64,000 nucleotides of DNA. It comes from DAHVFK01 sp963755395 (GTDB lineage Bacteria; Pseudomonadota; Gammaproteobacteria; Burkholderiales; SG8-39). Shown here piece after piece: positions 32,367 through 40,281 of this stretch (position 1 is the stretch's first letter; every line of letters begins with the position of its first letter). The notes under the pieces are model-generated. The model was not told the DNA's origin and made no database searches. It was given only the letters and a program-made list of their open reading frames with translations. The stretch is from the NCBI GenBank assembly GCA_963755395.1, contig CAVWJJ010000003.1, positions 310,001 through 374,000 on the forward strand. The letters are read 5' to 3'. A program made the translations under genes and the position numbers.

Positions 32367-33776
32367 CTAGCGCCGATTCAACTCGGCGTCGAGCGCGCAC
32401 AGCCCCTGGACGAAACAGGCAAGCGGCGCGCGCGTGAGCCCGGCGCCGATCTGCCCGATTCCGGCCTCGCGGTGCGCGATGCCGGTGTTGATCACGGGCT
32501 CGATGCTGGCGTCGACCACCAGGCGCAGGTCGATGCCGCAGGGAGCGCCGCGAAAATCGAGCGCCGGAAGCTGGAAGCTGTCCGACTCGCCAAGCGTGAT
32601 GTGGCGCATGCGCAGCGAATTGGCCGTCGCGTCGTCCGGGGTGCCGCCGACGAACTTGACAATCGCAGGCGCCGCCGCCATCGAAAAGCCGCCGAAGCCC
32701 GCAGTCTCCGTGATCGAGCTGTCGCCCAGGTCGCGAGCCGCGTCGTTCGCCCCGTAGCCGGCGAAGTACAGTCCGTCGATGGCGGGCGCAGGCGCGCAGA
32801 ACCAGCGATTGCCCAGCCCGCTGACGCGGATGCCGAACTCGACGCCGTTGCGCGACATCGCGGTCACCATGCTCGAGCCAGCAACGCCGTGCGCAGCATC
32901 CAGCGCGAGCTTGCACAGTGCCATGGAGATGTTGAGGAAGAAATGCTCGTTGCCGGCCATGAACTCGAGCACCTGCGCCAGTTCCTCGTGCGGTAGGCCC
33001 GCCCTCGCCAATGCCGGCGCAAGCCGCCGCAGCAGCAGCGCGCTGGCGGCGGCGTTGCGGTTGTGCACCTCGTCGCCCATGATGAGCGCCTGTGCGACCA
33101 GCGGTTTCAGTTCCACGCCGCCGATCAACGCGAGCGCCGCCCCGAGCGCGGGCGCGAGCGAGCGCTCGATCCATTTCAGCCGCTGCAGCACCTCGGGCCC
33201 GAAGGCGCCGAAGCGCAGCGCCTTGCCCAGACCCTCGTTGAAATTGCTGAACGCGCGCGTGCCGCGCGCCGCGTCCTCGACGATCCACACCGGCATCGAC
33301 GGGCTGATCACTCCCGCCATCGGGCCCACCGCGCTGTGGTGGTGGCAGGGCTCGAATGCGAGCGCACCGCTTGCCGCGAGCGCACGCGCCTGGTCCGGGT
33401 CGTTCGCCCAACCCTCGTAGAGGATCGCGCCGACGATCGCGCCTTGCATCGGCCCGCACATCCGGGGCCATTCGATCGGTGGCCCGGCGTGCAGGATCAT
33501 GCGCTCGCCCATGCCGGGAAGGGTGCCGCCAGCGGCGCCGATGCCGCGAAGAACCGGGACCGCGCCGAGAAGGGCGGCGAAGGCTCTGGCGTTGGCCTGC
33601 TCGATTCGGGCATCTCCCGTGAGGCGGGCGAGCGCCATGCCCGCCGCGCGATCACCCAGCGCCGGCGGCTGCCAGTCGACCTGCGTCGCCGCCCCGCCCG
33701 CCGCGGCGATGGTCTGGGCGAACTGCTCCAGACCGACGTTGATGACGCCAAGGCTAGTGTCGAGCAGCTTCGGCAT
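32367..33776 (-). CDS. DUF1116 protein, AllG (YlbE)-like subunit of an oxamic transcarbamylase-type enzyme
   Basis: A 469-residue protein of the DUF1116 family. Recognisable regions are IEWPRMCGPMQGAIVGAILY, FEPCHHHSAVGPMAGV, MGDEVHNRNAAASALLL and GYGANDAARDLGDSSITET. In E. coli the related ylbE product (AllG) forms oxamic transcarbamylase together with AllF and AllH. Here it overlaps the fdrA end by 23 bases and is followed by arcC, so the order fdrA-ylbE-arcC is kept while the DUF2877 partner is across the divergent promoter. Soluble; no membrane segment. The histidine cluster CHHH is a candidate metal or substrate site (inference). Confidence 0.87.
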   Translation of the reverse strand: MPKLLDTSLGVINVGLEQFAQTIAAAGGAATQVDWQPPALGDRAAGMALARLTGDARIEQANARAFAALLGAVPVLRGIGAAGGTLPGMGERMILHAGPPIEWPRMCGPMQGAIVGAILYEGWANDPDQARALAASGALAFEPCHHHSAVGPMAGVISPSMPVWIVEDAARGTRAFSNFNEGLGKALRFGAFGPEVLQRLKWIERSLAPALGAALALIGGVELKPLVAQALIMGDEVHNRNAAASALLLRRLAPALARAGLPHEELAQVLEFMAGNEHFFLNISMALCKLALDAAHGVAGSSMVTAMSRNGVEFGIRVSGLGNRWFCAPAPAIDGLYFAGYGANDAARDLGDSSITETAGFGGFSMAAAPAIVKFVGGTPDDATANSLRMRHITLGESDSFQLPALDFRGAPCGIDLRLVVDASIEPVINTGIAHREAGIGQIGAGLTRAPLACFVQGLCALDAELNRR

Positions 33777-35307
33777 CTTGCAGTGCGATGGTGGCGGCAA
33801 TACGTGCAGTCTGCGCGTTGCTCGCGGCGAGGATAACGCCGGCTTGCGCGAGCGCGGCCGACTGGCGCGCGAAGTCCTGCGGGTCGCGCTCGGTGCCGCA
33901 GACGAAGCCAACGAGAGCTATGTCTCGCCCGCCGCGCTGCGCCGCGGCGCGCGCGGCACGCAGCGCGGGCAGCATTTCCGCCGCCGGATCGGCGTGCGCA
34001 CCGTAGCCGAGCACCACGTCCAGCAGGATCACCGCGACCTCCGCGTCGGCCGCCTCGCGCACCAGGCGCTCATTGCGCAGGCGATGATCGATCATCGGAT
34101 GCGGTCTGCCGCGCGTGAATTCGTCGTCGCCCAGGTCGACCAGGGTGTGGCCGTGGCTGTGCCACACGTCCGCGAGTGCCGTGGCATTGCCGACGGGGGT
34201 GTTGGAATGGACGTCCTGCAGCGCCTGCGATAGCAGCAGCGTCGCCTCGTAGCAGAAGGTGCCGCCACTGTACAGGCCGCGCACGTAGCGCTGCCCCGAG
34301 GCCAGGCGCGGCACCGTAAACTGCGGCAAGCGCGGCGCGCCGGCTGCGTAGGGCTCGCCGCGGGCCGCCGCGACCGCCATTGCCGCGGCCTGCTCGAGCG
34401 TCGCCGCGGCTCGCACGCCGTCGCGCTCGACGTCCGCCGCGGCCGCGCCGAGAAAGCAGGCGATCACCGGCTTGCCGCTGGCGCTCGCCCGCGCCAGCAC
34501 CTTTTCGGCTACTGCGCGGGCCGGAGGTTTGGAGACCAGCACGATGACGCGCGTACCCGAGTCAGCGGCCAGTTCGTCGATCGCGCGCAGCATTGTGGCG
34601 CCGCCGACGTCGGCCTTCAGGTCGCGTCCGCCGGTGCCGAGCGCGTGCGATACGCCGACGCCCGCCTGATCGACGAGCGAAGTGACCTGCTGCAGCCCCG
34701 TGCCCGAGGCGCCGACGACGCCGATCGGGCCCCTGCGCACGGCGTTGGCGAAGCCGAGCGGCACCCCGGCGACGATCGACGTGCCGCAGTCCGGGCCCAT
34801 CACCAGCAGCCCGCGCGCCTCGGACTCGCGCTTGAGCAGCACCTCGTCCGCGAGACTCACGTTGTCGCTGAACAGCATGACGTTCAGGCCCAGCCGCAGC
34901 GCCTTGAGTGCCTCCGCGGCGGCGTATTCGCCGGGCGTGGAAATGAGCGCAAGACTTGCGTCAGGCTGCACCTCGAGCGCCATACGGATACTGCGCGGCG
35001 CGGTTTCCCGCAGCGCGCGTCGAGGCCCGGCCGCCGTGCCGCCGGCGAGGCCGCGCTCGGCTTCGTCGAGCGCGGCGCGCACCGCCTCCTCGCTGTCGCC
35101 CTGCGCCACCGCCAGGAGATCGCTGGGCGAAGCCTCGACCGGGGCCTCTAGTAGCCCCGCTTCGCGCAGCAGGTCGAGGTTGCCCTCGGTCGCCATCACC
35201 ACCGAAGCTTGGCGTACGCCTGGAAGCCCGGCAATACGCGCCGAAAGCTGCATCAGTGACACGGAGTCGCGGTAAGTGTTGTGAACGATCCTGAGCAAGG
35301 TAGGCAT
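33754..35307 (-). CDS. fdrA: FdrA-family protein, AllF-like acyl/carbamoyl transferase subunit
   Basis: A 517-residue protein built like succinyl-CoA synthetase: LFSDNVSLADEVLLKRESE, LVMGPDCGTSIVAGVPLGFAN, IGVVGASGTGLQQVTSLVDQ and ALGTGGRDLKADVGGAT. The usual phosphohistidine of succinyl-CoA synthetase is not obvious. FdrA (AllF) is the largest part of E. coli oxamic transcarbamylase, which exchanges oxalurate and phosphate for oxamate and carbamoyl phosphate. First gene of the minus-strand unit; 92 bases separate it from the divergent allophanate hydrolase gene, so both share a control region. Start at MPTLLRIVHNTY, the family N-terminus. Confidence 0.9.
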   Translation of the reverse strand: MPTLLRIVHNTYRDSVSLMQLSARIAGLPGVRQASVVMATEGNLDLLREAGLLEAPVEASPSDLLAVAQGDSEEAVRAALDEAERGLAGGTAAGPRRALRETAPRSIRMALEVQPDASLALISTPGEYAAAEALKALRLGLNVMLFSDNVSLADEVLLKRESEARGLLVMGPDCGTSIVAGVPLGFANAVRRGPIGVVGASGTGLQQVTSLVDQAGVGVSHALGTGGRDLKADVGGATMLRAIDELAADSGTRVIVLVSKPPARAVAEKVLARASASGKPVIACFLGAAAADVERDGVRAAATLEQAAAMAVAAARGEPYAAGAPRLPQFTVPRLASGQRYVRGLYSGGTFCYEATLLLSQALQDVHSNTPVGNATALADVWHSHGHTLVDLGDDEFTRGRPHPMIDHRLRNERLVREAADAEVAVILLDVVLGYGAHADPAAEMLPALRAARAAAQRGGRDIALVGFVCGTERDPQDFARQSAALAQAGVILAASNAQTARIAATIALQDAEAARH

Positions 35308-35399
35308 GGTAGTCGCGGCAGGTCGAGATTATTATTGGCCGCAATCAACAACTACTATACAGGGGCACTGCACTTCCGGCAGCATAAGGCGGCCCCACC

Positions 35400-37220
35400 A
35401 TGTCCACCCAGACAGAAAGCTTGGATATTGCGCGTCTGCGCGCCCGCTATCTCTCCGGTGCGCTCGATCCGCAGCGCGTGGTGGCGCTGGTACTCGAGCG
35501 CATCGAGCGCCGCGGCGACGACAAGGTCTGGATCGACCGCGTGCCGCGCGCGGCGCTCGAGGCGCGCGCGGTCGAGCTCGCCCTATGCCACCCGCATGAT
35601 CTCCCGCTCTACGGAATACCCTTCGCAATCAAGGACAATATCGATCTTGCCCGAAGGCCGACGACCGCGGCCTGCCCGGAGTTCGCCTACACTCCGGCGG
35701 CGAACGCCACGGTAGTACAGCGACTGCTCGACGCCGGGGCGATCGCCATCGGCAAGACCAACCTGGATCAGTTCGCCACCGGGCTGGTCGGCACGCGCTC
35801 ACCCTACGGCGCCTGCGCCAATGCGTTCGACGAACGCTACATCTCAGGCGGCTCGAGTTCGGGCTCCGCGGTTGCCGTCGCGGCTGGGCTGGTGAGCTTT
35901 TCGCTCGGCACCGACACGGCCGGCTCGGGGCGCGTTCCGGCAGCCTTCAACAACCTGGTCGGATTGAAACCCACGCTCGGCCTGTTGTCGACGCGCGGAG
36001 TGGTGCCGGCATGCCGCACGCTCGACTGCGTGTCGATCTTCGGCCTCACCGTCGGCGATGCGCGGGCGGTGCTCGAGGTCGCGCAGGGTTTCGATCCCGC
36101 CGACCCGTTCTCCCGTGTCCGGCCCGCCGACGCCGATGCCCGATTCGGTGAGCGCTTCCGCTTCGGCGTGCCGCGCGCGGCGGACCTCGAATTCTGCGGC
36201 GACTCCACGTCCGAAGACCTCTACCGCAAGGCGCTCACGTGCCTCGAAGCGCTCGGCGGCGAGCGCGTCGAGCTCGATTTCCGCCCCTTCTATGAGACCG
36301 CCCAGCTGCTATACCAGGGACCCTGGGTGGCGGAGCGCTGGCTGGTGATGCGTGAATTGCTCGCGCGCAAACCCGAGGCTGTGCATCCGGTGACGCGTCG
36401 CGTGATCGAACGTGCGGGCAGCTTCTCCGCCGCCGACGCTTTCTCCGCGCTCTACCGCCTGCAGGAGCTGCGCCGCCGCGCCGAGGAGGCCTGGCAGCGG
36501 GTCGACCTGATCGTGACTCCCAGCGCGCCGACGATCTACACGCTGGCCCAGGTCCAGGCCGATCCGATCGAGCTCAACAGCCGGCTCGGTACTTATACCA
36601 ACTTCGTGAACCTGCTGGACCTGGCGGGACTCGCAGTGCCGGCCGGATTTCGCCCCGATGGCCTGCCTTTCGGCGTCACGCTGCTCGCGCAGGCGTTCCG
36701 CGACGATGCGCTCGCCGCGCTCGGTGAGCGCCTGCAACGCGCGCAAGGCCTGCCGCTCGGGGCGACGCGGGCCGAATTGCCACCCGCGCAGCAGCCTCCG
36801 GCCGTGGCACGCAGCGCGACAGTGCGGCTCGTCGTGTGCGGCGCTCACATGTCGGGCCTGCCGCTCAATCGCGAACTGTCCGACCGCGGCGCACGCCTCG
36901 TGCGTCGTACGCGCACCGCGCCGCGCTATCGCTTCTACGCGCTCGAGGCCTTCTCCCCGCCGCGTCCCGGACTGGTACGCGGCGAGCCCGGCGCCGCGAT
37001 CGAGGTCGAGGTCTGGGAGTTGCCGGCAACGGCCTTCGGCGGTTTTGTTGACGGCATTCCGGCGCCGCTCGGCATCGGCACCGTCGAGCTCGAGGACGGC
37101 GCGCAATTGCGCGGCTTCGTGTGCGAGCACTACGCAACGCGGCAAGCGCGCGAAATCACCCGGCTGGGCGGCTGGCGCGCCTATCTGGCGCAGCGCGCCG
37201 AGCCGATGAAGGCCGGCTGA
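35400..37220 (+). CDS. atzF: allophanate hydrolase
   Basis: A 606-residue two-domain enzyme. The amidase-signature domain has the Ser-cisSer-Lys triad: K78 in FAIKDN, serines in SGGSSSGSA (about 152) and nucleophile S176 in GTDTAGSGR. The C-terminal 150 residues (VVCGAHMSGLPLNRELSDRG, GIGTVELEDG) form the allophanate hydrolase C-terminal domain that completes the decarboxylation-deamination. The product is ammonia and CO2 from allophanate. No urea carboxylase is nearby, so allophanate probably comes from biuret or a related compound via the next gene. First gene of the plus-strand half of the divergent cluster. Confidence 0.92.
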   Translation: MSTQTESLDIARLRARYLSGALDPQRVVALVLERIERRGDDKVWIDRVPRAALEARAVELALCHPHDLPLYGIPFAIKDNIDLARRPTTAACPEFAYTPAANATVVQRLLDAGAIAIGKTNLDQFATGLVGTRSPYGACANAFDERYISGGSSSGSAVAVAAGLVSFSLGTDTAGSGRVPAAFNNLVGLKPTLGLLSTRGVVPACRTLDCVSIFGLTVGDARAVLEVAQGFDPADPFSRVRPADADARFGERFRFGVPRAADLEFCGDSTSEDLYRKALTCLEALGGERVELDFRPFYETAQLLYQGPWVAERWLVMRELLARKPEAVHPVTRRVIERAGSFSAADAFSALYRLQELRRRAEEAWQRVDLIVTPSAPTIYTLAQVQADPIELNSRLGTYTNFVNLLDLAGLAVPAGFRPDGLPFGVTLLAQAFRDDALAALGERLQRAQGLPLGATRAELPPAQQPPAVARSATVRLVVCGAHMSGLPLNRELSDRGARLVRRTRTAPRYRFYALEAFSPPRPGLVRGEPGAAIEVEVWELPATAFGGFVDGIPAPLGIGTVELEDGAQLRGFVCEHYATRQAREITRLGGWRAYLAQRAEPMKAG

Positions 37221-37237
37221 ACCGGGAGGCGATCAGG

Positions 37238-37906
37238 ATGGCAAAGGTTAAGGCGGAACCCTACGAGTTCGAGTTCGAGCCGCGCAGCTGCGCGCTCGTG
37301 ATCGTCGACATGCAGCGCGATTTCGTCGATCCGGGCGGCTTCGGCGAGGCGCTTGGCAACGACGTGTCGCTGTTGCGCAAGGCGATCAAGCCGACGCAGA
37401 CGGTTCTCGAGGCCGCGCGCAGGAAGAAGATGCTGGTCATCCACACACGCGAGGGCCACCGGCCGGACCTGAGCGACCTGCCGCAGAGCAAGAAGCTGCG
37501 CGGGCACCTCAAGACCGGGATCGGCGACAAGGGCCCGATGGGCCGCATCCTGGTGCGCGGCGAGTACGGTCACGACATCGTCGATGACCTGAAGCCCGCG
37601 CCAGGCGAGCCGGTGGTCGACAAGCCCGGCAAGGGCGCCTTCTACGCCACCGACCTCGACTCCATGCTGCACAACCGGGGCATCCACAGCCTAGTGGTTT
37701 GCGGCGTGACCACCGAGGTGTGCGTCAACACGACCGTGCGCGAGGCAAACGACCGCGGCTACGACTGCCTCGTGCTCGAGGACTGCGTCGGCTCGTACTT
37801 TCCCGCCTTCCAGAAGGCCGCGCTGGAGATGATCAAGGCGCAAGGCGGCATCTTCGGCTGGGTAAGCGATTCGAAGCGATTTCTGACGGGACTAACGAAG
37901 GCCTAA
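37238..37906 (+). CDS. cysteine hydrolase, biuret-hydrolase (BiuH)-like
   Basis: A 222-residue isochorismatase-superfamily hydrolase with triad D24 (VIVDMQRDF), K132 (KPGKGAFYATD) and C162 (GVTTEVCVNTTVREANDRGYD). It shares with known biuret hydrolases the stretches IHTREGHRPDL and GKGxFYATDL and the end AQGGIFGWVS. Biuret hydrolase gives allophanate and ammonia, which fits the adjacent allophanate hydrolase. Other carbamoyl or ureido amides remain possible. GGGAGG before the ATG at 37238. It follows atzF by 17 bases. Confidence 0.85.
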   Translation: MAKVKAEPYEFEFEPRSCALVIVDMQRDFVDPGGFGEALGNDVSLLRKAIKPTQTVLEAARRKKMLVIHTREGHRPDLSDLPQSKKLRGHLKTGIGDKGPMGRILVRGEYGHDIVDDLKPAPGEPVVDKPGKGAFYATDLDSMLHNRGIHSLVVCGVTTEVCVNTTVREANDRGYDCLVLEDCVGSYFPAFQKAALEMIKAQGGIFGWVSDSKRFLTGLTKA

Positions 37907-37926
37907 CGGCGAACAAAGGGGAGACC

Positions 37927-39468
37927 ATGGCAAACCAGGCAGCAACAACGCAGGTAAGGTGGTGGGTGCCCGGGGACTGGAACGGCTTCTTCGGCCTGTT
38001 CACCAACGTGGTACTGAACGTGATCGTGCTGACCGGCCTGTGCCTCGGCGTGGTGAACCTGCCCGCGGACACTGTATTCGGGCGCATCCTGCCGGCGCTC
38101 GGCATCGCGCTGCCGATCGGCAACCTCTACTACGCCTGGCTCGCGTGGAGGCTGGCGCACAAGGAGGGGCGCAGCGACGTCACCGCCATGCCCTACGGCC
38201 CGAGCGTGCCGCACATGTTCATCGTCGTGTTCGTGGTCATGCTGCCGGTCTACCTGAAGACGAAGGACCCGATGCTGGCCTGGGAAGCGGGCCTCGCATG
38301 GGCCTTCATCATCGGCGTCATCATTCTGTCCGGGATGTTCTTCGGCCCGTGGATCCGTGCGCACACGCCGCGCGCGGCAATGCTCGGCACCCTGGCGGGC
38401 ATCTCGATCGCGTTCATCTCGCTGCGGCCGGCGTTCCAGATGTGGGAGGTACCGTGGATAGCCTTCGTATCGCTCGCGATCGTGCTCATCAGCTGGACGG
38501 CCAACGTGCGCCTGCCTTGGGGTCTTCCGGGCGGTCTGGTGGCGGTGATCGTCGGCGTGGTGGTCGGCTGGCTCGCGTACTTTTTCGGCTGGAGCGACGT
38601 CGTGAAAGCCGAGCAGGTGAGCGCATCTTTCGGGCAATTCGGGCTGCACCTGCCTGTTCCGGGCCGCGAGGTCTGGCGCGGGCTGGTCGATGTCGCGCCG
38701 CTGCTGGTGACGGCAATTCCGCTCGGCATTTATAACTTCACGGAAGCGATGAACAACGTCGAAAGCGCCTCCGCCGCGGGCGACTCGTACAACCTGCGTC
38801 ACATCCTTGCCGCGGACGGCATTGGCGCCATCGTCGGATCGATTCTCGGCAGCCCGTTCCCGCCGGCGGTGTACATCGGGCATCCGGGCTGGAAGGCCGT
38901 CGGTGGGCGCATCGGCTATTCGCTCGCTACTGGCGTGGTCATCGCGTTGGTGTGCTTCCTCGGCCTCACCGCTCTGCTGCTCGCGGTGGTGCCGTTGGTC
39001 GCGATCTTGCCCATCCTGCTCTATATCGGTCTGGTGATCGGCGCGCAGGCGTTCCAGGCTTCACCGGCCAAACACGCCCCCGCCGTGGTGCTTGCGATCA
39101 TCCCCAACGTGGCCGCCTGGGGCCAGCTGCAGGTCGACAGCGCGCTCAACGCCGCCGGTACCTCGGCTGCGGCCGTCGGCATGGGCAAGCTGGCCGGCTC
39201 GGGGCTGGTGTACCACGGCATGGTGTTACTCGGCGGCGGCGCAGTGCTCGCGGGCCTGGTGCTCGGCGCGCTCGCGGCGTTCATCATCGACCATAAGCTC
39301 AAGGAAGCGGGGTTCTGGGCGCTCGCCGGCGCGGTGCTGGCGTTCTTCGGCTTCATACACGGCACGCAGCTCGGCTGGGCGGTATCGCCGCAGGTGGCGC
39401 TTGGATACGGCCTATTCGCCGTAGTCTGCTTCGCGGCCGGCATGTCGGAAAAGAAGGCCCCGAGCTGA
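37927..39468 (+). CDS. NCS2-like (xanthine/uracil permease superfamily) transporter
   Basis: A 513-residue protein with about 12-14 membrane helices. The middle segment NFTEAMNNVESASAAGDSYN and AADGIGAIVGSILGSPFPPA corresponds to the substrate and cation region of NCS2/AzgA proteins, though the exact subfamily is unclear. It should import the nitrogen compound that the cluster degrades. The start MANQAATTQ follows AAAGGGGAG. It lies 20 bases after the BiuH-like gene and is followed within a few bases by DUF2877, so it is inside the operon. Confidence 0.82.
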   Translation: MANQAATTQVRWWVPGDWNGFFGLFTNVVLNVIVLTGLCLGVVNLPADTVFGRILPALGIALPIGNLYYAWLAWRLAHKEGRSDVTAMPYGPSVPHMFIVVFVVMLPVYLKTKDPMLAWEAGLAWAFIIGVIILSGMFFGPWIRAHTPRAAMLGTLAGISIAFISLRPAFQMWEVPWIAFVSLAIVLISWTANVRLPWGLPGGLVAVIVGVVVGWLAYFFGWSDVVKAEQVSASFGQFGLHLPVPGREVWRGLVDVAPLLVTAIPLGIYNFTEAMNNVESASAAGDSYNLRHILAADGIGAIVGSILGSPFPPAVYIGHPGWKAVGGRIGYSLATGVVIALVCFLGLTALLLAVVPLVAILPILLYIGLVIGAQAFQASPAKHAPAVVLAIIPNVAAWGQLQVDSALNAAGTSAAAVGMGKLAGSGLVYHGMVLLGGGAVLAGLVLGALAAFIIDHKLKEAGFWALAGAVLAFFGFIHGTQLGWAVSPQVALGYGLFAVVCFAAGMSEKKAPS

Positions 39469-39473
39469 GCCAT

Positions 39474-40277
39474 TTGGAGGTAGTGCAGATCGGCGAACGA
39501 GCGCGCACCGCGCTGGTGCGCAGCGGCGGCGTCGCCGCGCCGCTCGCCGGGTTCCCCGATGCGCCCTACTTCGCGGCCGACGGCGATGTAATCTGGGTCG
39601 GAGCGCGTCTGCCGGCGCGCCACCCTCGCGCCGTGCTCACCGCGTGCGCCCCTCCGCGCGGCACGGTATTGCGCTTCCGCGAGCTGCCGGCGCGAGGCTG
39701 GTCGCCGCATCGACCCGGGCTGGGCCACGCTGCCGCGCTACGCGCAATCGACTCGGTCGCCGTGCTGCGGCAGGCGCTGCCTAGGGAGCAGGCGCCGCGC
39801 GGCTTCGGCCTGCTGCTGGCCGGCCGAGCGCCGGACTTCCCGCTCGGCTTGGGCGTGCCGCGCGTGGACGCGCTCGCCGAGGCGTACCGGCGCGGTGAGC
39901 CGGAGTCAGTGCTCCGTGCCTCGATCCCGCTGCTCGGTTTCGGCACCGGACTGACACCTTCCGGCGATGATCTTACGGGCGCCGCGCTGTTCGGCCGACG
40001 CCTCTTCCGGGCAAAGGACACGGATTGGAACGAAGTCGCGCAGCGGCTGTCACGCGAGGTTGGGCTGCGCAGCCACGCGCTAAGCGCCGCGCTGTTCGAC
40101 GACCTCGTACGGGGTGAGAGCTTTGCCCCGCTGCATGAGCTGGTCTATGCGCTTGCGCGCGAAGATCACGCTTCGGCCCTAGCGGCGGCACGCATGCTGT
40201 GCGCAATCGGCCACTCGTCGGGCTGGGACATGCTGACGGGTCTGATCGTCGGCCTGACCGGCGTCCGCTGCGGCTAG
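39474..40277 (+). CDS. DUF2877 protein, AllH (YlbF)-like subunit
   Basis: A 267-residue soluble protein with the DUF2877 signature LLGFGTGLTPSGDDLTGAAL and the C-terminal HSSGWDMLTGLIVGL. In E. coli the homologue AllH is the third subunit of oxamic transcarbamylase with AllF and AllG. Its place here, at the end of the plus-strand operon and away from fdrA and DUF1116, ties the two divergent arms into one system. The start is uncertain: TTG at 39474 or GTG at 39483; GGAGG at 39476-39480 is too close to the GTG to decide. Convergent with the next gene by 4 bases. Confidence 0.84.
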   Translation: MEVVQIGERARTALVRSGGVAAPLAGFPDAPYFAADGDVIWVGARLPARHPRAVLTACAPPRGTVLRFRELPARGWSPHRPGLGHAAALRAIDSVAVLRQALPREQAPRGFGLLLAGRAPDFPLGLGVPRVDALAEAYRRGEPESVLRASIPLLGFGTGLTPSGDDLTGAALFGRRLFRAKDTDWNEVAQRLSREVGLRSHALSAALFDDLVRGESFAPLHELVYALAREDHASALAAARMLCAIGHSSGWDMLTGLIVGLTGVRCG

Positions 40278-40281
40278 CGCT

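Noticed and set aside
33754..35307. Succinyl-CoA synthetase alpha/beta subunit
   Set aside because: The fold is related, but the pattern and the DUF1116/arcC neighbours fit FdrA (AllF), and no sucC/sucD partner is present.
36309..37145. Long open frame antisense to the allophanate hydrolase gene
   Set aside because: Shadow of a high-GC coding region; arginine-rich composition with no domain.
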